Assembly (NCBI GenBank): GCA_040414485.1
Contig: JBEDUK010000096.1
Coordinates: forward strand, 1-64,000
Length of the DNA: 64,000 nucleotides
Direction: 5' to 3'
Source of the DNA: JBEDUK01 sp040414485
Lineage (GTDB): Bacteria; Actinomycetota; UBA4738
Shown: in pieces, positions 8,290-16,806 of the stretch
Layout of the letters: each line of letters begins with the position of its first letter
Position numbering within the stretch: the first letter of the stretch is position 1
Notes under the pieces: generated by a model
Told to the model about the DNA's origin: nothing
Database searches by the model: none
Seen by the model: the letters and a program-made list of their open reading frames with translations, nothing else
Made by a program: the position numbers and the translations under genes

Positions 8290-8628
8290 CTAGATCGCGT
8301 CCGGGCCCATCTCGCCCGTGCGGATCCGGTGGACCCGTTCGACCGCCATCACCCAGATCTTGCCGTCGCCGATCTTGCCGGTGCGGGCGTTCGCCATGAT
8401 CACGTCGACGACCGCATCAACCTGCGTGTCGTCGACAAGGACTTCGACCTGCACCTTCGGCACGAAGTCGACCTGGTACTCCGCGCCGCGGTAGATCTCC
8501 GTGTGGCCTCGCTGGCGGCCGAACCCGTTCGCCTCGACGGCGGTCAGTCCGCCGACGCCCATCTCGCGGAGCGCCTCGGTGACCTCGTCCAGGCGATGCG
8601 GCTTCACAACGGCGACGACAAGCTTCAT
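8290..8628 (-). CDS. glnB: Nitrogen regulatory PII protein (GlnB/GlnK)
   Basis: A 112-residue PII trimer subunit, the normal family length. It begins MKLVVAVVKPHRLDEV and has the T-loop GHTEIYRGAEYQVDF, with the modifiable Tyr at position 51. The C-loop region is TGKIGDGKIWV. PII binds ATP/ADP and 2-oxoglutarate and regulates ammonium transport and glutamine synthetase. The start is fixed by the conserved MKL beginning. A TAGGCT box eight bases upstream of the ATG suggests a leaderless transcript that also covers glnD. GlnB and GlnK cannot be separated by sequence alone, and no ammonium transporter is adjacent. Confidence 0.94.
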   Translation of the reverse strand: MKLVVAVVKPHRLDEVTEALREMGVGGLTAVEANGFGRQRGHTEIYRGAEYQVDFVPKVQVEVLVDDTQVDAVVDVIMANARTGKIGDGKIWVMAVERVHRIRTGEMGPDAI

Positions 8629-8636
8629 CCAATCGG

Positions 8637-8642
8637 AGCCTA
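8637..8642 (-). promoter_or_regulatory. -10 box of glnB, leaderless start
   Basis: TAGGCT (GGATAGGCT) ends eight bases before the glnB ATG at 8628, which would put the transcription start at or next to the start codon. The same GATAGGCT sequence is found before the GNAT gene and on both sides of the LLM/tldD gap. No good -35 match was seen. Confidence 0.5.
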
Positions 8643-8704
8643 TCCGACGGCCGGCGCGCACCCACGCCACGGTTGTCGACGCCCGGTCGCGATGCGGGGG
8701 CCGG

Positions 8705-9046
8705 CTACGTCGCGAATCGCCCCCTGAGCAACTCCATGCGTTCCCTGCCGGATGCGGTGAGTCGCGTCCTGCCGTGAGGGGCTGGTTCGACGAGCACCTG
8801 GTAGTAGCTGGCCATCCCCCGGTGGCTGTATCCATGGCGTTCGCCGATCTCGAGGAACTCGCGCCGCGAGACCTCGCCGCCGCGCCGGTCCATCTCCTCG
8901 AGCACCGCCAACATCGTTCGCGCCCACCGGTCGGTGGTGTCGATGTCCGTACCGAGGGTGAGGCGAACGTGTCTCGTTTCCTCGCTCGCCGCACGAAGCA
9001 GCCGTTCGATTCGTTCCAACCTGCGCTCGATCTCCGGGCGATTCAT
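8705..9046 (-). CDS. Small coiled-coil/winged-helix protein of unknown function
   Basis: A 113-residue protein. The N-terminal third is helical and charged (RPEIERRLERIERLLRAASEE). The C-terminal part resembles a winged helix, with VSRREFLEIGERHGYSHRGM as a possible recognition region and LTASGRERMELLR near the end as in MarR/PadR-like proteins. The ATG at 9046 overlaps the stop of the cyclase gene (ATGA) and follows a GAGAGGAG ribosome site, so it is translated coupled to the cyclase. It could be a regulator working with the cyclase, but no target is visible. Confidence 0.6.
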   Translation of the reverse strand: MNRPEIERRLERIERLLRAASEETRHVRLTLGTDIDTTDRWARTMLAVLEEMDRRGGEVSRREFLEIGERHGYSHRGMASYYQVLVEPAPHGRTRLTASGRERMELLRGRFAT

Positions 9047-10299
9047 TCCACTCCTCTCGACTCCCATGGGATGGGGTGCACGTCGACGGGCTCCGACCGA
9101 CCCTTGATCGGCCGCGCACCGAGGGGTTCGGTCAGCCAGCCTGTCGTGCGCCGCACGGTCGCCGCGGAGGCCAGGATCTCGCCCGCGGCCGCCTCGGTCT
9201 GCAGCCGTTGGGCGACGTTGACCGCATCGCCGATCACCGTGTAGTCGAGCCGCTTCGGCCCGCCGAGCGTCCCGGCCACCACGGTCCCCGTGTTCACGCC
9301 GACGCCGATCTCGGGCTGCGGCACGCCCAGGTTCTTGGCCTCATCGTTCAATGCAGCCTGCCGTCGTTGCATTGCGACGGCGCACCGCAGGGCCCGGTCG
9401 GGATGGTCCGGCTGCCTGACCGGCGCGCCGAACACCGCCATCACCGCATCGCCTGCGAACTTGTCGAGCGTCCCCTCGTGCGCCTGCACCACCGCGGCCA
9501 TCGCCGACAGGTGCCGCCCCGCCACCTCGGCGACGGTCCGCGGCGGGAGCGATTCGGCGAGGGACGAGAAGCCCCTGATGTCGGAGAACACGATCGATGC
9601 CTCGACCTCCTCCTTCAGCGACAGCGCCGAGGGTGCGGTCCTGACCAGGTCGGCCACGGACGAAGGAAGGAAGGTGGCCAGCGCCCGGGCGAACAACGCG
9701 CGCTCCCTCAGCCGCTCGACGTAGGCGCGGCGTGCTCCGATGTACATCCCGAGCGCTGCCACCGCGCCGGTGCCGGCGAACGACGAGGTCACCTCCCCGA
9801 AGATCGTCGTCCAGCCCGGAGCGGTGAGCCGTCCCACGAGCACGCATCCGGACGTGACCAGCCACGCGGCGACGGCAGTCCGGAGCGGGCGTCGAGTGGC
9901 CACGGTGTACAGAGCGACCAGGGCGAACGTGAAGGGGAACGGGCCCGCGAGCAGGGCGGCGAGCGAGATGCCGAGAACCACGACCGGGTGTCGGCGCCGC
10001 CACCAGAGCGCGCCCACGGTGGGCAGGAGGAGCGCGCCGACCAGCGCCCGGGGCGTCCAGATCGGCGCCCCGAGGACCTCATGCCCTTTCGGCCCGTGCA
10101 CGGCGACCTGACTGAAGATGTAGCCGGCATAGGTGATCGCAACCCACGCCAGGGCCACGGCATCGACGACCTTGGGCGGGATCGATCGTGGTGCGCGGGG
10201 AACGTCGTCCTCGCGACGAGGTGGTCCACCCGCTGAGGCCCCAGGCTCGCTCCTCACCGTGTCGAGGTCACGGTGCTCCATCGCGTCCATTCGTAGCAC
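9043..10299 (-). CDS. Membrane-bound class III adenylate/guanylate cyclase
   Basis: A 418-residue protein with an N-terminal membrane domain of about five or six helices (about 45-190), a short linker and a class III cyclase catalytic domain (about 230-400). Metal-binding Asp residues are D240 (FSDIRGF) and D284 (KFAGDAVMAVFG). K280 and T354 (DYTVIGD) sit at the base-specifying positions, a Lys/Thr pair as in class IIIb enzymes. N361 and R365 supply the transition-state pair. All catalytic residues are present, so it should make cAMP and be active as a homodimer. The GTG start at 10299 could be replaced by ATG 10281, which has TACGAA about eight bases upstream. No cAMP receptor gene is nearby. 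Confidence 0.88.
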   Translation of the reverse strand: MLRMDAMEHRDLDTVRSEPGASAGGPPRREDDVPRAPRSIPPKVVDAVALAWVAITYAGYIFSQVAVHGPKGHEVLGAPIWTPRALVGALLLPTVGALWWRRRHPVVVLGISLAALLAGPFPFTFALVALYTVATRRPLRTAVAAWLVTSGCVLVGRLTAPGWTTIFGEVTSSFAGTGAVAALGMYIGARRAYVERLRERALFARALATFLPSSVADLVRTAPSALSLKEEVEASIVFSDIRGFSSLAESLPPRTVAEVAGRHLSAMAAVVQAHEGTLDKFAGDAVMAVFGAPVRQPDHPDRALRCAVAMQRRQAALNDEAKNLGVPQPEIGVGVNTGTVVAGTLGGPKRLDYTVIGDAVNVAQRLQTEAAAGEILASAATVRRTTGWLTEPLGARPIKGRSEPVDVHPIPWESRGVE

Positions 10300-10356
10300 T
10301 GGTCCGCCTCGAACGTCGATCGGGCGGCGGAACGGGTCGCCGCGGTCGCGCAGTGC

Positions 10357-11205
10357 CTAGCCGATCGCGGCCTTCTTCTGGCTGGCTGCCCGCTTGGACG
10401 AGGATTTCGAGGCCGACCCGGACGCGGCCTTGCTCTTCGTGGCCTCCACGCTCGCCTTCAGCGCCTCCATGAGGTCGACGACCTTCGTCTCCTCGGGCTC
10501 CGGCGGCGCCTCGACCTCGCGACCCTCGACCTTCGCGTCGACGATCTGCAGGAGCGCCTGGCGGTAATCGTCCTGGAACTGCGACGGGTCGAACTCGTCG
10601 GTGAGGTTGTCGATGAGCGTCTTGGCCATCTGGATCTCCTGGAGGCGAGGCTTGACGTCGGAGGCCTTGTCCAGTTCATCGAACGCCGCGTCGCGGATCT
10701 CGTCGGGCCAGAACATGGTCTCCAGCACGAAGGCGCCGTCCTTGAACCGCAGCGCCGCCAGGTGCTCGCGGTCGCGGAACGACACCTTGGCCAGGCCGAC
10801 CCGGCCGTCCTCCTCCATGGCCTGGCGCAGCAGCGCGTACGCCTTGACGCCGGACTCCTCCGGGACCAGGTAGTACGTCTTCTTGTAGTAGATCGGGTCG
10901 ATCTCGTCGGCGTCGACGAACTGGTGGATGTCGATGAGCCGGCTGGATTCGACCGGCACGGCGTCGTAGTCCTCGTCGGTCAGGACCACGTAGTGGCCCT
11001 TCTCGTACTCGTAGCCCTTGACGATGTGCTCGAAGGCCACGACCTCGCCGTCCAGCTCGCAGACGCGCTGGTACCGGATGCGGCCCATGTCCTCGTCGTG
11101 TAGCTGATTGAACTTCAGCGACTTCTCCTCGGTGGCGGGGTAGACGGCCACGGGTATCGAGACGAGGCCGAACGAGATGGCCCCCTTCCACATCGCTCTT
11201 GGCAT
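10357..11205 (-). CDS. ku: Ku protein, non-homologous end-joining factor
   Basis: A 282-residue bacterial Ku of normal length. It begins MPRAMWKGAISFGLVSIPV, carries the beta-barrel core (about 1-200) with YYLVPEE and the helical MAKTLIDNLTDEFDP segment. A Lys/Ser/Ala-rich C-terminal tail (about 245-282) is probably a DNA-binding extension. Ku forms a homodimeric ring on double-strand ends and recruits LigD, encoded 0.7 kb away in the opposite direction. The ATG at 11205 has an excellent ribosome site (GGAGGTG), and a TAGAAT box lies about 55 bases upstream. Confidence 0.95.
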   Translation of the reverse strand: MPRAMWKGAISFGLVSIPVAVYPATEEKSLKFNQLHDEDMGRIRYQRVCELDGEVVAFEHIVKGYEYEKGHYVVLTDEDYDAVPVESSRLIDIHQFVDADEIDPIYYKKTYYLVPEESGVKAYALLRQAMEEDGRVGLAKVSFRDREHLAALRFKDGAFVLETMFWPDEIRDAAFDELDKASDVKPRLQEIQMAKTLIDNLTDEFDPSQFQDDYRQALLQIVDAKVEGREVEAPPEPEETKVVDLMEALKASVEATKSKAASGSASKSSSKRAASQKKAAIG

Positions 11206-11260
11206 CGGACACCTCCGAAAGACGCGGGACGACGGATCGAACCGCCTGGGATCACGAGCG

Positions 11261-11288
11261 ATTCTACCCGCGCCCCCGACACGGTCAC
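11261..11288 (-). promoter_or_regulatory. Candidate ku promoter
   Basis: Minus strand GTGACC (11288-11283), 16 bases, TAGAAT (11266-11261). The -10 box is a good match to the vegetative consensus. The predicted leader to ATG 11205 is about 50 bases and contains GGAGGTG. The -35 half overlaps the region just upstream of the GNAT -10 box, so the two divergent promoters are packed together. Confidence 0.45.
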
Positions 11289-11296
11289 CGCGCCGA

Positions 11297-11302
11297 TAGG
11301 CT
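11297..11302 (+). promoter_or_regulatory. -10 box of GNAT gene, leaderless start
   Basis: TAGGCT ends seven bases before the GTG at 11310, placing the expected transcription start at the start codon. This supports choosing that GTG over the longer reading frame that begins at 11199 inside the ku start. Confidence 0.5.
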
Positions 11303-11309
11303 CGCGTTC

Positions 11310-11897
11310 GTGCCCCGCCGATCGCTGGACACCGGCGTCGAACTGCGCGGACGACTGATCCGGCTGCGGCCGTTTGGCCCCGACGAGGCCGAAGAGGCCT
11401 GGAACGGCCTGAGCCTGCAGGACGAGAGCGCCCATCCGCGCCGCAGACCGGAGGACCGTCGAGCCGAGCCGTCGGCCGCGTTCCTGCGCTCGATCGGGCA
11501 CTCGGGACGGATGTGGCGCGGATGTCTCGAACTGGCGATCGACCGTCGCGGGCGGCTCGTGGGACAGATCCAGGCGCGAACGGCGCCGAAGCAGACGCTT
11601 CCCCCGGGCGTCTTCGAGATCGGCGTCGTCCTGTACCGGCCGCGGGACCGTGGGAAGGGCTACGGCCGTGAGGCGGTCGAGCTGCTCACCGGCTGGCTGT
11701 TCGATCATTCGGCGGCCGGACGCGTCCAGGCGACCACCGCCGCCGACAACGTCCCCATGCGCGCGGTGCTGGAACGGGTCGGCTATCGCTTCGAAGGGAT
11801 CCTGCGCGCCTACGGCCCGGCGGGCACCGGCGCCGAACCCGGCGCTCGCGGCGACGGCGCGATGTACGCCGTCGTCCGGTCCGACCGGGACGGGTGA
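11310..11897 (+). CDS. GNAT-family N-acetyltransferase (RimJ-like)
   Basis: A 195-residue GNAT protein. It starts VPRRSLDTGVELRGRLIRLRPF, typical of RimJ/RimL-type acyltransferases. Acetyl-CoA binding motif A is seen in RDRGKGYGREAVELL (about 113-127), followed by NVPMRAVLERVGYRFEG. It should transfer an acetyl group to an amine on a protein or small molecule; the substrate is unknown. It stands between ku and ligD, 23 bases before ligD, so a link to repair is possible but not shown. A longer frame exists from 11199 but would begin inside the divergent ku gene. Confidence 0.82.
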   Translation: MPRRSLDTGVELRGRLIRLRPFGPDEAEEAWNGLSLQDESAHPRRRPEDRRAEPSAAFLRSIGHSGRMWRGCLELAIDRRGRLVGQIQARTAPKQTLPPGVFEIGVVLYRPRDRGKGYGREAVELLTGWLFDHSAAGRVQATTAADNVPMRAVLERVGYRFEGILRAYGPAGTGAEPGARGDGAMYAVVRSDRDG

Positions 11898-11908
11898 CAC
11901 CGGCGTCC

Positions 11909-11914
11909 TAGCAT
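11909..11914 (+). promoter_or_regulatory. -10 box of ligD, leaderless start
   Basis: TAGCAT ends six bases before ATG 11921, inside the 23-base gap after the GNAT gene. It would give ligD its own leaderless transcript in addition to read-through from upstream. Confidence 0.4.
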
Positions 11915-11920
11915 GGCGCC

Positions 11921-14515
11921 ATGCCTCGCCCAAGCGCCGGCCGGTCGAAGGAGCCGTTCACCGTGGAGATGCCGCGCGCGCTCCCGGTGCAGCGCGAATC
12001 CTCCGAGGTCTGGTGGCTCGAGGCGCCTGACCGGAAGCTCCGGCTGACGAACCTGGACAAGATCTTCTGGCCGGACGAGGGCTATACGAAGGGCGACGTG
12101 GTGGCCTATTACTACAACGTCGCGGACTGGATCCTTCCGTACCTTCGCGACCGCCCCCTGACCATGAAGCGCATGCCGAACGGCGCGTTCGGCGGCTTCT
12201 TCTACGAGAAGGACGCCCCGTCCCACACCCCGTCCTGGATGCGGACCTGCCCCGTCGAGAGCAGCGGCTCGGACGACGGCCGGTGGGGCCCGCCGAAGCA
12301 CGAAACGATCAACTACCTGATGGTCGAGGACGTCGCCGGCCTGGCGTTCATGGCCAACCTCGGATGCATCGAGTTCCACCCGCTGCATTCGAGCTGCGAA
12401 TCCGTCAGTCATCCTGACTATCTGTTCTTCGATCTGGATCCGTTCGAGCCGGCCGGGTTCGACGACGTGCTGGCGGTGGCCAGGCTCGTCCACGTCTCGT
12501 GCGAACAACTCGGACTGCGCGCCTATCCGAAGATCTCGGGCGCGACGGGCATGCAGATCTACGTTCCCGTCGAGCCGGACTTCACCTACGAGGAGACGCG
12601 CGGGCTGGTCGGGGCCGTCGGCTATCTGCTGCGCCGGGTCGACCCCGACCGGGTGACCATGGAGTGGCAGGTTTCGAAGCGCGCCGGGAAGGTCTTCGTG
12701 GACCACAACATGAACCGGGTGGGCGCGAACATCGCCGCGGTGTTCTCGGTTCGGCCCGAACGTGGAGCCACCCTTTCGGTCCCGGTCACGTGGGACGAGG
12801 TCGATGACGGCCGGATCCGGCCCGCCGACTTCACGATCCGCACGATCTGGGAGCGCCTGGCCTCATGGGGCAAGCCCGGCGGGGAGCCGTTCCACGGCGT
12901 GCTGACCGACCACCAGGACATCTCCGGAGCGCTCGAAGCGCTCAGCATCGAACGGAACAGCGGCGGCGAATCAAACGCGGCGCGGGAGCCCCGGCAGCGG
13001 GAGACGAGCGAGGAGGTCATCGCGCGGTCGAAGGACCCGAAGCTCACCCAGTACCTGTCGATGCGGACGCTCGGAGACGCCGGTTCACCCGAGCCGGCGG
13101 GCGGCGCGGCGTCAGCCGACGGGAACGCGTTCGTCATCCAAAAGCACGACGCCACGCGGATCCACTACGACCTGCGGCTGGAGCGGGACGGCGTGATGGT
13201 CTCGTGGGCGGTCCCGAAAGGCCTGCCGTCGGTGAAGGGCGAGCGGCATCTGGCCGTGCACGTCGAGGACCACCCGATGGAGTACAACACGTTCGAGGGA
13301 TCGATCCCGTCGGGCCATTACGGCGCCGGCGAGGTCCGGATCTGGGACCACGGCACGTACGACGCTCTGGAGTGGACCGACGACAAGGTGTCGTTCCGGC
13401 TCCACGGTGAGCGGTACCAGGGCGAGGAGTACCACCTGGTCAAGACCCGTCGCGGACCGAACGACTGGCTGGTCTTCATGGCGTCGAAGTCGGTCGAGGC
13501 GCCGGCCACGTCCCCGCCCACGTTCAGGCCGATGATGGCCGAACTGGGCGCGAAGCCGTTCGACGACCCCGCCTGGGTGTTCGAGCCGAAGCTGGACGGC
13601 GTCCGAGCGCTCGTCTACCTGGAGATGAACTCCGTGCGGCTGGTCTCACGCACCGGCCGCGACCAGACGTCGCAATATCCCGAGCTGCGCCGCATCTTCG
13701 AGCGCGTCACGGCCGAGAACGCCGTGCTCGACGGCGAGATCGTGGCCTTCGACGCGCAGGGGCGCCCGTCGTTCCAGCGGCTGCAGCAACGGATGAACCT
13801 CGCGTCGGCGTCGGACATCGAGCGCATCCGTCGGGACGTGCCCGTGCAGCTGTTCGTGTTCGACGTCCTGTGGCTGGACGGCGTCGACCTGACGAAGCTG
13901 CCGCTGACCGAGCGGCGGGCGCGACTCGACGAGGTTGTGGTTCGGGGCAAGGGTATCGACGTCACGCTGGTGGTGCCCGAGCACGGGACGGCCCTGTGGG
14001 AGAGCGCGAAGGAGCGCGGCCTGGAGGGCGTGATCGCCAAGCGGGCGGCGAGCCGCTATCAGCCGGGCCGGCGCTCGCCGGACTGGAAGAAGATGAAGGT
14101 CCTGAACCGGGACGACTTCGTGATCCTGGGGTGGACACCTGGTCAGGGCGGGCGGGGTTCGTCGTTCGCGGCCCTTCTCCTGGGCGCGCATGTCGACGGC
14201 ACGCTGCGATGGGTCGGTCAGGTCGGCACCGGGTTCACCGACCGGACGCTCAAGGACCTGATGGGGCGACTGAAGCCGCTCGAAACCGACCAGCCGCCGA
14301 TCCCGGACGACCCGGATCTGGCGAAGGTCCCCGGGGCGCACTTCGTCAAGCCCGAACTCGTCGCGGCCGTCGAATACCTGCAGGTCACCGACGGTGGGCG
14401 GAAGCTCCGCGCGCCGTCGTTCAAGGGTCTCAGGGACGACGTGCTGCCCGAGGACTGCGCGCTCGTCGTACCCGGCGACGGCAACGGCGACAGCGCCGGC
14501 GACGGCTCAGCCTGA
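11921..14515 (+). CDS. ligD: Multifunctional ATP-dependent DNA ligase LigD (Pol-PE-Lig)
   Basis: An 864-residue LigD with domains in the mycobacterial order. The primase-like polymerase (about 30-320) opens with LTNLDKIFWP and has the catalytic FFDLDP at about 170. The 3'-phosphoesterase (about 400-520) carries QKHDATRIHYDLRLE and HYGAGEVRIWDHGTY. The ATP-dependent ligase (about 535-860) has the nucleotidyl-lysine in EPKLDGVRA (about 556) and DWKKMKV near the end of the core. It gap-fills, trims and seals double-strand breaks held by Ku. Pseudomonas-type LigD has another order, so this supports an actinobacterial origin. The last nine bases overlap the convergent K+ channel gene. Confidence 0.95.
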   Translation: MPRPSAGRSKEPFTVEMPRALPVQRESSEVWWLEAPDRKLRLTNLDKIFWPDEGYTKGDVVAYYYNVADWILPYLRDRPLTMKRMPNGAFGGFFYEKDAPSHTPSWMRTCPVESSGSDDGRWGPPKHETINYLMVEDVAGLAFMANLGCIEFHPLHSSCESVSHPDYLFFDLDPFEPAGFDDVLAVARLVHVSCEQLGLRAYPKISGATGMQIYVPVEPDFTYEETRGLVGAVGYLLRRVDPDRVTMEWQVSKRAGKVFVDHNMNRVGANIAAVFSVRPERGATLSVPVTWDEVDDGRIRPADFTIRTIWERLASWGKPGGEPFHGVLTDHQDISGALEALSIERNSGGESNAAREPRQRETSEEVIARSKDPKLTQYLSMRTLGDAGSPEPAGGAASADGNAFVIQKHDATRIHYDLRLERDGVMVSWAVPKGLPSVKGERHLAVHVEDHPMEYNTFEGSIPSGHYGAGEVRIWDHGTYDALEWTDDKVSFRLHGERYQGEEYHLVKTRRGPNDWLVFMASKSVEAPATSPPTFRPMMAELGAKPFDDPAWVFEPKLDGVRALVYLEMNSVRLVSRTGRDQTSQYPELRRIFERVTAENAVLDGEIVAFDAQGRPSFQRLQQRMNLASASDIERIRRDVPVQLFVFDVLWLDGVDLTKLPLTERRARLDEVVVRGKGIDVTLVVPEHGTALWESAKERGLEGVIAKRAASRYQPGRRSPDWKKMKVLNRDDFVILGWTPGQGGRGSSFAALLLGAHVDGTLRWVGQVGTGFTDRTLKDLMGRLKPLETDQPPIPDDPDLAKVPGAHFVKPELVAAVEYLQVTDGGRKLRAPSFKGLRDDVLPEDCALVVPGDGNGDSAGDGSA

Positions 14516-15313
14516 GCCCTCCAGCGCCGCGAGCTGCTCCCGCAGTTCGGCGCTCGTCTTCTCCTGCTGCTCGAGCAGGGTCCTGATGTCCGCGATCCGC
14601 GCCTCGACCGTGCCGGGCTGGGGCTGCTTCGGCTTGCCCGGCGCCAGGAACGCGTTCGCCACGAAACCGGTGAAGGTACCGAACAGCCCGATCCCGATGA
14701 TCATGATCAGCGTGCCCACGAGCCGGCCGCCGGTGGAGACGGGGTAGAAGTCGCCGTACCCGACCGTCGTGATCGTCACCATGCCCCACCAGAGGGCCTC
14801 GCCGCCGGTCTGGATGTTGCTTCCGCTCGCGTGGCTTTCGAACCCCAGCACGAGCATGCAGCCGAACTCGAGCGTGAGGATGCCGAACAGCGCCACCAGG
14901 AGAAGACCACCCTGGGCGCGCTGCGCCCACACGTCGCGGACCACCTGACGGCCGCCTTCCTGGCGCAGCAGGCGCATCACCCGGATCACGCGGAAGAGCC
15001 GGAAGATGCGGAGCGTGGGAAGGCTCCCCAGCAGATCCAGCCAGCCGCCTCCGCGGAGGAAGTACCCCCGCTTCGAGCTGGCTGAGAACAGCCGCAGGAG
15101 GAAGTCGCTGACGAACACCACCGTCAGGGCGGCATCGACGAAGAACACGATCTGCTTCACGTCGCTCGAGATCGGAAGGACGAGCAGCACCAGGTTCACC
15201 AGCGACAGGATGGACAGCGCCAGGATGAACAGCTCGTAGCTGCTTCCGTGCAGCTCCCTCGATTCGCTCTGATCCGACGGTGGCGTCGGTTCGTTTGCTG
15301 CGGCGTCGCTCAT
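14507..15313 (-). CDS. Voltage-gated-like potassium channel
   Basis: A 268-residue six-helix channel subunit. S1-S4 occupy about 25-125, and S4 is rich in arginines (RIFRLFRVIRVMRLLR), as in voltage sensors. The pore loop contains the K+ filter TVGYGD (about 185-190) between S5 and S6. A short cytoplasmic coiled-coil tail (about 235-265, ARIADIRTLLEQQEKTSAEL) could drive tetramer assembly. The gene has a near-perfect ribosome site (AGGGGAGGT) before ATG 15313 and overlaps the end of ligD tail to tail by nine bases. It should pass K+ and set membrane potential. Confidence 0.9.
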   Translation of the reverse strand: MSDAAANEPTPPSDQSESRELHGSSYELFILALSILSLVNLVLLVLPISSDVKQIVFFVDAALTVVFVSDFLLRLFSASSKRGYFLRGGGWLDLLGSLPTLRIFRLFRVIRVMRLLRQEGGRQVVRDVWAQRAQGGLLLVALFGILTLEFGCMLVLGFESHASGSNIQTGGEALWWGMVTITTVGYGDFYPVSTGGRLVGTLIMIIGIGLFGTFTGFVANAFLAPGKPKQPQPGTVEARIADIRTLLEQQEKTSAELREQLAALEGSG

Positions 15314-15392
15314 GCGGACCTCCCCTGGTGGCGGACCGTCGGATCATGCCCGCCGCCCGGGGAGGGTTCCAGCACGCTCGGGTTTGAGGTCC

Positions 15393-16745
15393 CTACAGGC
15401 CCTTCGGGCGCACGATCCAGAGTCCGGTGCCGATATCGCTGGCGAGCACCACCTTGTGGGCCGCATCTGGGTACACGCCCCACACGTCGGCGCCCGCGGG
15501 CTGGAACTGGCCGAGCTGGGTCGCGGCGCCGTACTGGTCCATGGTCCACCAGACCACGCCGTCGCCGTACCAGGACGAGAAGAGGTTCGTGGTGTTGCCC
15601 CAGGCCTCGGTGTTGTGGTCCGTGTACCAGGCGGCTCCGCGGCGCGTCGACCGGCTGTCCGGCGTGGAGAACGTTCCCAGCAGGCGCGGCGACAAGGGGT
15701 TGGAGTTGTCGAAGACGTACGCCTCGCCCCAGCCACCCCACTGGTTCACGCCGGGGCAGTTGTCCGGAGAGAAGTCCTCGGGGTTGATGATCAGCCACCT
15801 GCCGCCGTTGACGATGTTCATCGAGTGCTGGTCGCCGTCCTCGTCCGGCGGCGAGATGTGGATGGTGGCGGTGAGCTTCGGCGCCGCGGGCTTGGAGATG
15901 TCCAGCCGGACGGTTCCGGCGTCCCAGTAGGAGCCGTACAGGGTGCGGCCGCCGTCCATGAACCGGACGCTGTGGTTGAACTGCTCGGTGAAGCAGCCGA
16001 TGCCCTGATCGACCGGCAGGTTCAGCGAGAACGTCGACAGCTCCTTCGGCGTGGCCGGGTTCGTGATCTCGACGATGTGCAGCGCGGTGGAGCCGGCCTC
16101 CTGGTCGACCAGGTTGCGGGCGCAGCCGGCCAGGACGCGGCCGTCCTTCGGGCGCTGCACGAAGTCGACCTCGTGGCAGCCGATCGAGCCCGTGGGCAGC
16201 TTCCACCTCGACAGCAGCGCCGGGTGGGCCGGATCGGTGACGTCGTAGAACATCAGGCCGGTGAACACGTCCGTGTGGCCGCTGCCGAAGCACTGCTGGA
16301 TGCCCACCGTGGCCAGGACGCCGGTGAACGACGCCGTCGAGACGTCGCGGACGACCAGGTCCTCGGCCCGCGTGTACTTCGGGTTCGGAAGCGTCGCGAT
16401 GACCGTGGGCTTGGTCGGATCCGAATAGTCGACCACGCGAACGCCGGCGCCGCCCTCGTTCTGTGCACCGCACCGGGTGCCCACGAATGCCGTGGTCCCG
16501 TAGGCCCAGAGGTCGCCGAAGTCGACGTCGCCGCCCAGGTCCGAGTGGCCGAGCACGGTGAAGTGCTTCGCGATCGTCCTCGTGTTCGGCCCCGGCATGG
16601 GGTGGTCCGGAAGCAGGTAGCGCGCCGCTGCGCCCGATGCCGGCCCGGCGCCCTGCGAGGCGGGCACAAGGGTCAGGAGGGCCACGACGGCGAACCCGGC
16701 GACGGCGCTGATCCGGATCCCGCGACGGATCCACTGATGCTGCAT
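15393..16745 (-). CDS. Secreted LVIVD-repeat beta-propeller protein
   Basis: A 450-residue exported protein. The N-terminus is a signal peptide (basic RRGIR, hydrophobic core, SQG-AGPASG cleavage region, about residues 1-32). The mature part has repeats of the form VRVVDYSDPTKPTVIATL, MFYDVTDPAHPALLSRW, LHIVEITNPATPKELSTF and VRLDISKPAAPKLTAT, the LVIVD propeller blades. Several Cys residues (for example IGCHEV and IGCFTEQ) could form disulfides. LVIVD proteins are surface or secreted and have no settled biochemical role. The ATG at 16745 follows an AAGGGGG ribosome site. The gene stands alone between unrelated neighbours. Confidence 0.82.
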   Translation of the reverse strand: MQHQWIRRGIRISAVAGFAVVALLTLVPASQGAGPASGAAARYLLPDHPMPGPNTRTIAKHFTVLGHSDLGGDVDFGDLWAYGTTAFVGTRCGAQNEGGAGVRVVDYSDPTKPTVIATLPNPKYTRAEDLVVRDVSTASFTGVLATVGIQQCFGSGHTDVFTGLMFYDVTDPAHPALLSRWKLPTGSIGCHEVDFVQRPKDGRVLAGCARNLVDQEAGSTALHIVEITNPATPKELSTFSLNLPVDQGIGCFTEQFNHSVRFMDGGRTLYGSYWDAGTVRLDISKPAAPKLTATIHISPPDEDGDQHSMNIVNGGRWLIINPEDFSPDNCPGVNQWGGWGEAYVFDNSNPLSPRLLGTFSTPDSRSTRRGAAWYTDHNTEAWGNTTNLFSSWYGDGVVWWTMDQYGAATQLGQFQPAGADVWGVYPDAAHKVVLASDIGTGLWIVRPKGL

Positions 16746-16806
16746 GGCATCCCCCTTCGACGTGCGCTGTGACGGCCGGGCCGCGGACTGGAGGCTTGCA
16801 GCCTAA

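Noticed and set aside
11199..11309. Longer N-terminus for the GNAT protein
   Set aside because: It would start inside the divergent ku start region and cover both promoters; the GTG at 11310 has a well-placed TAGGCT box and fits the domain start.
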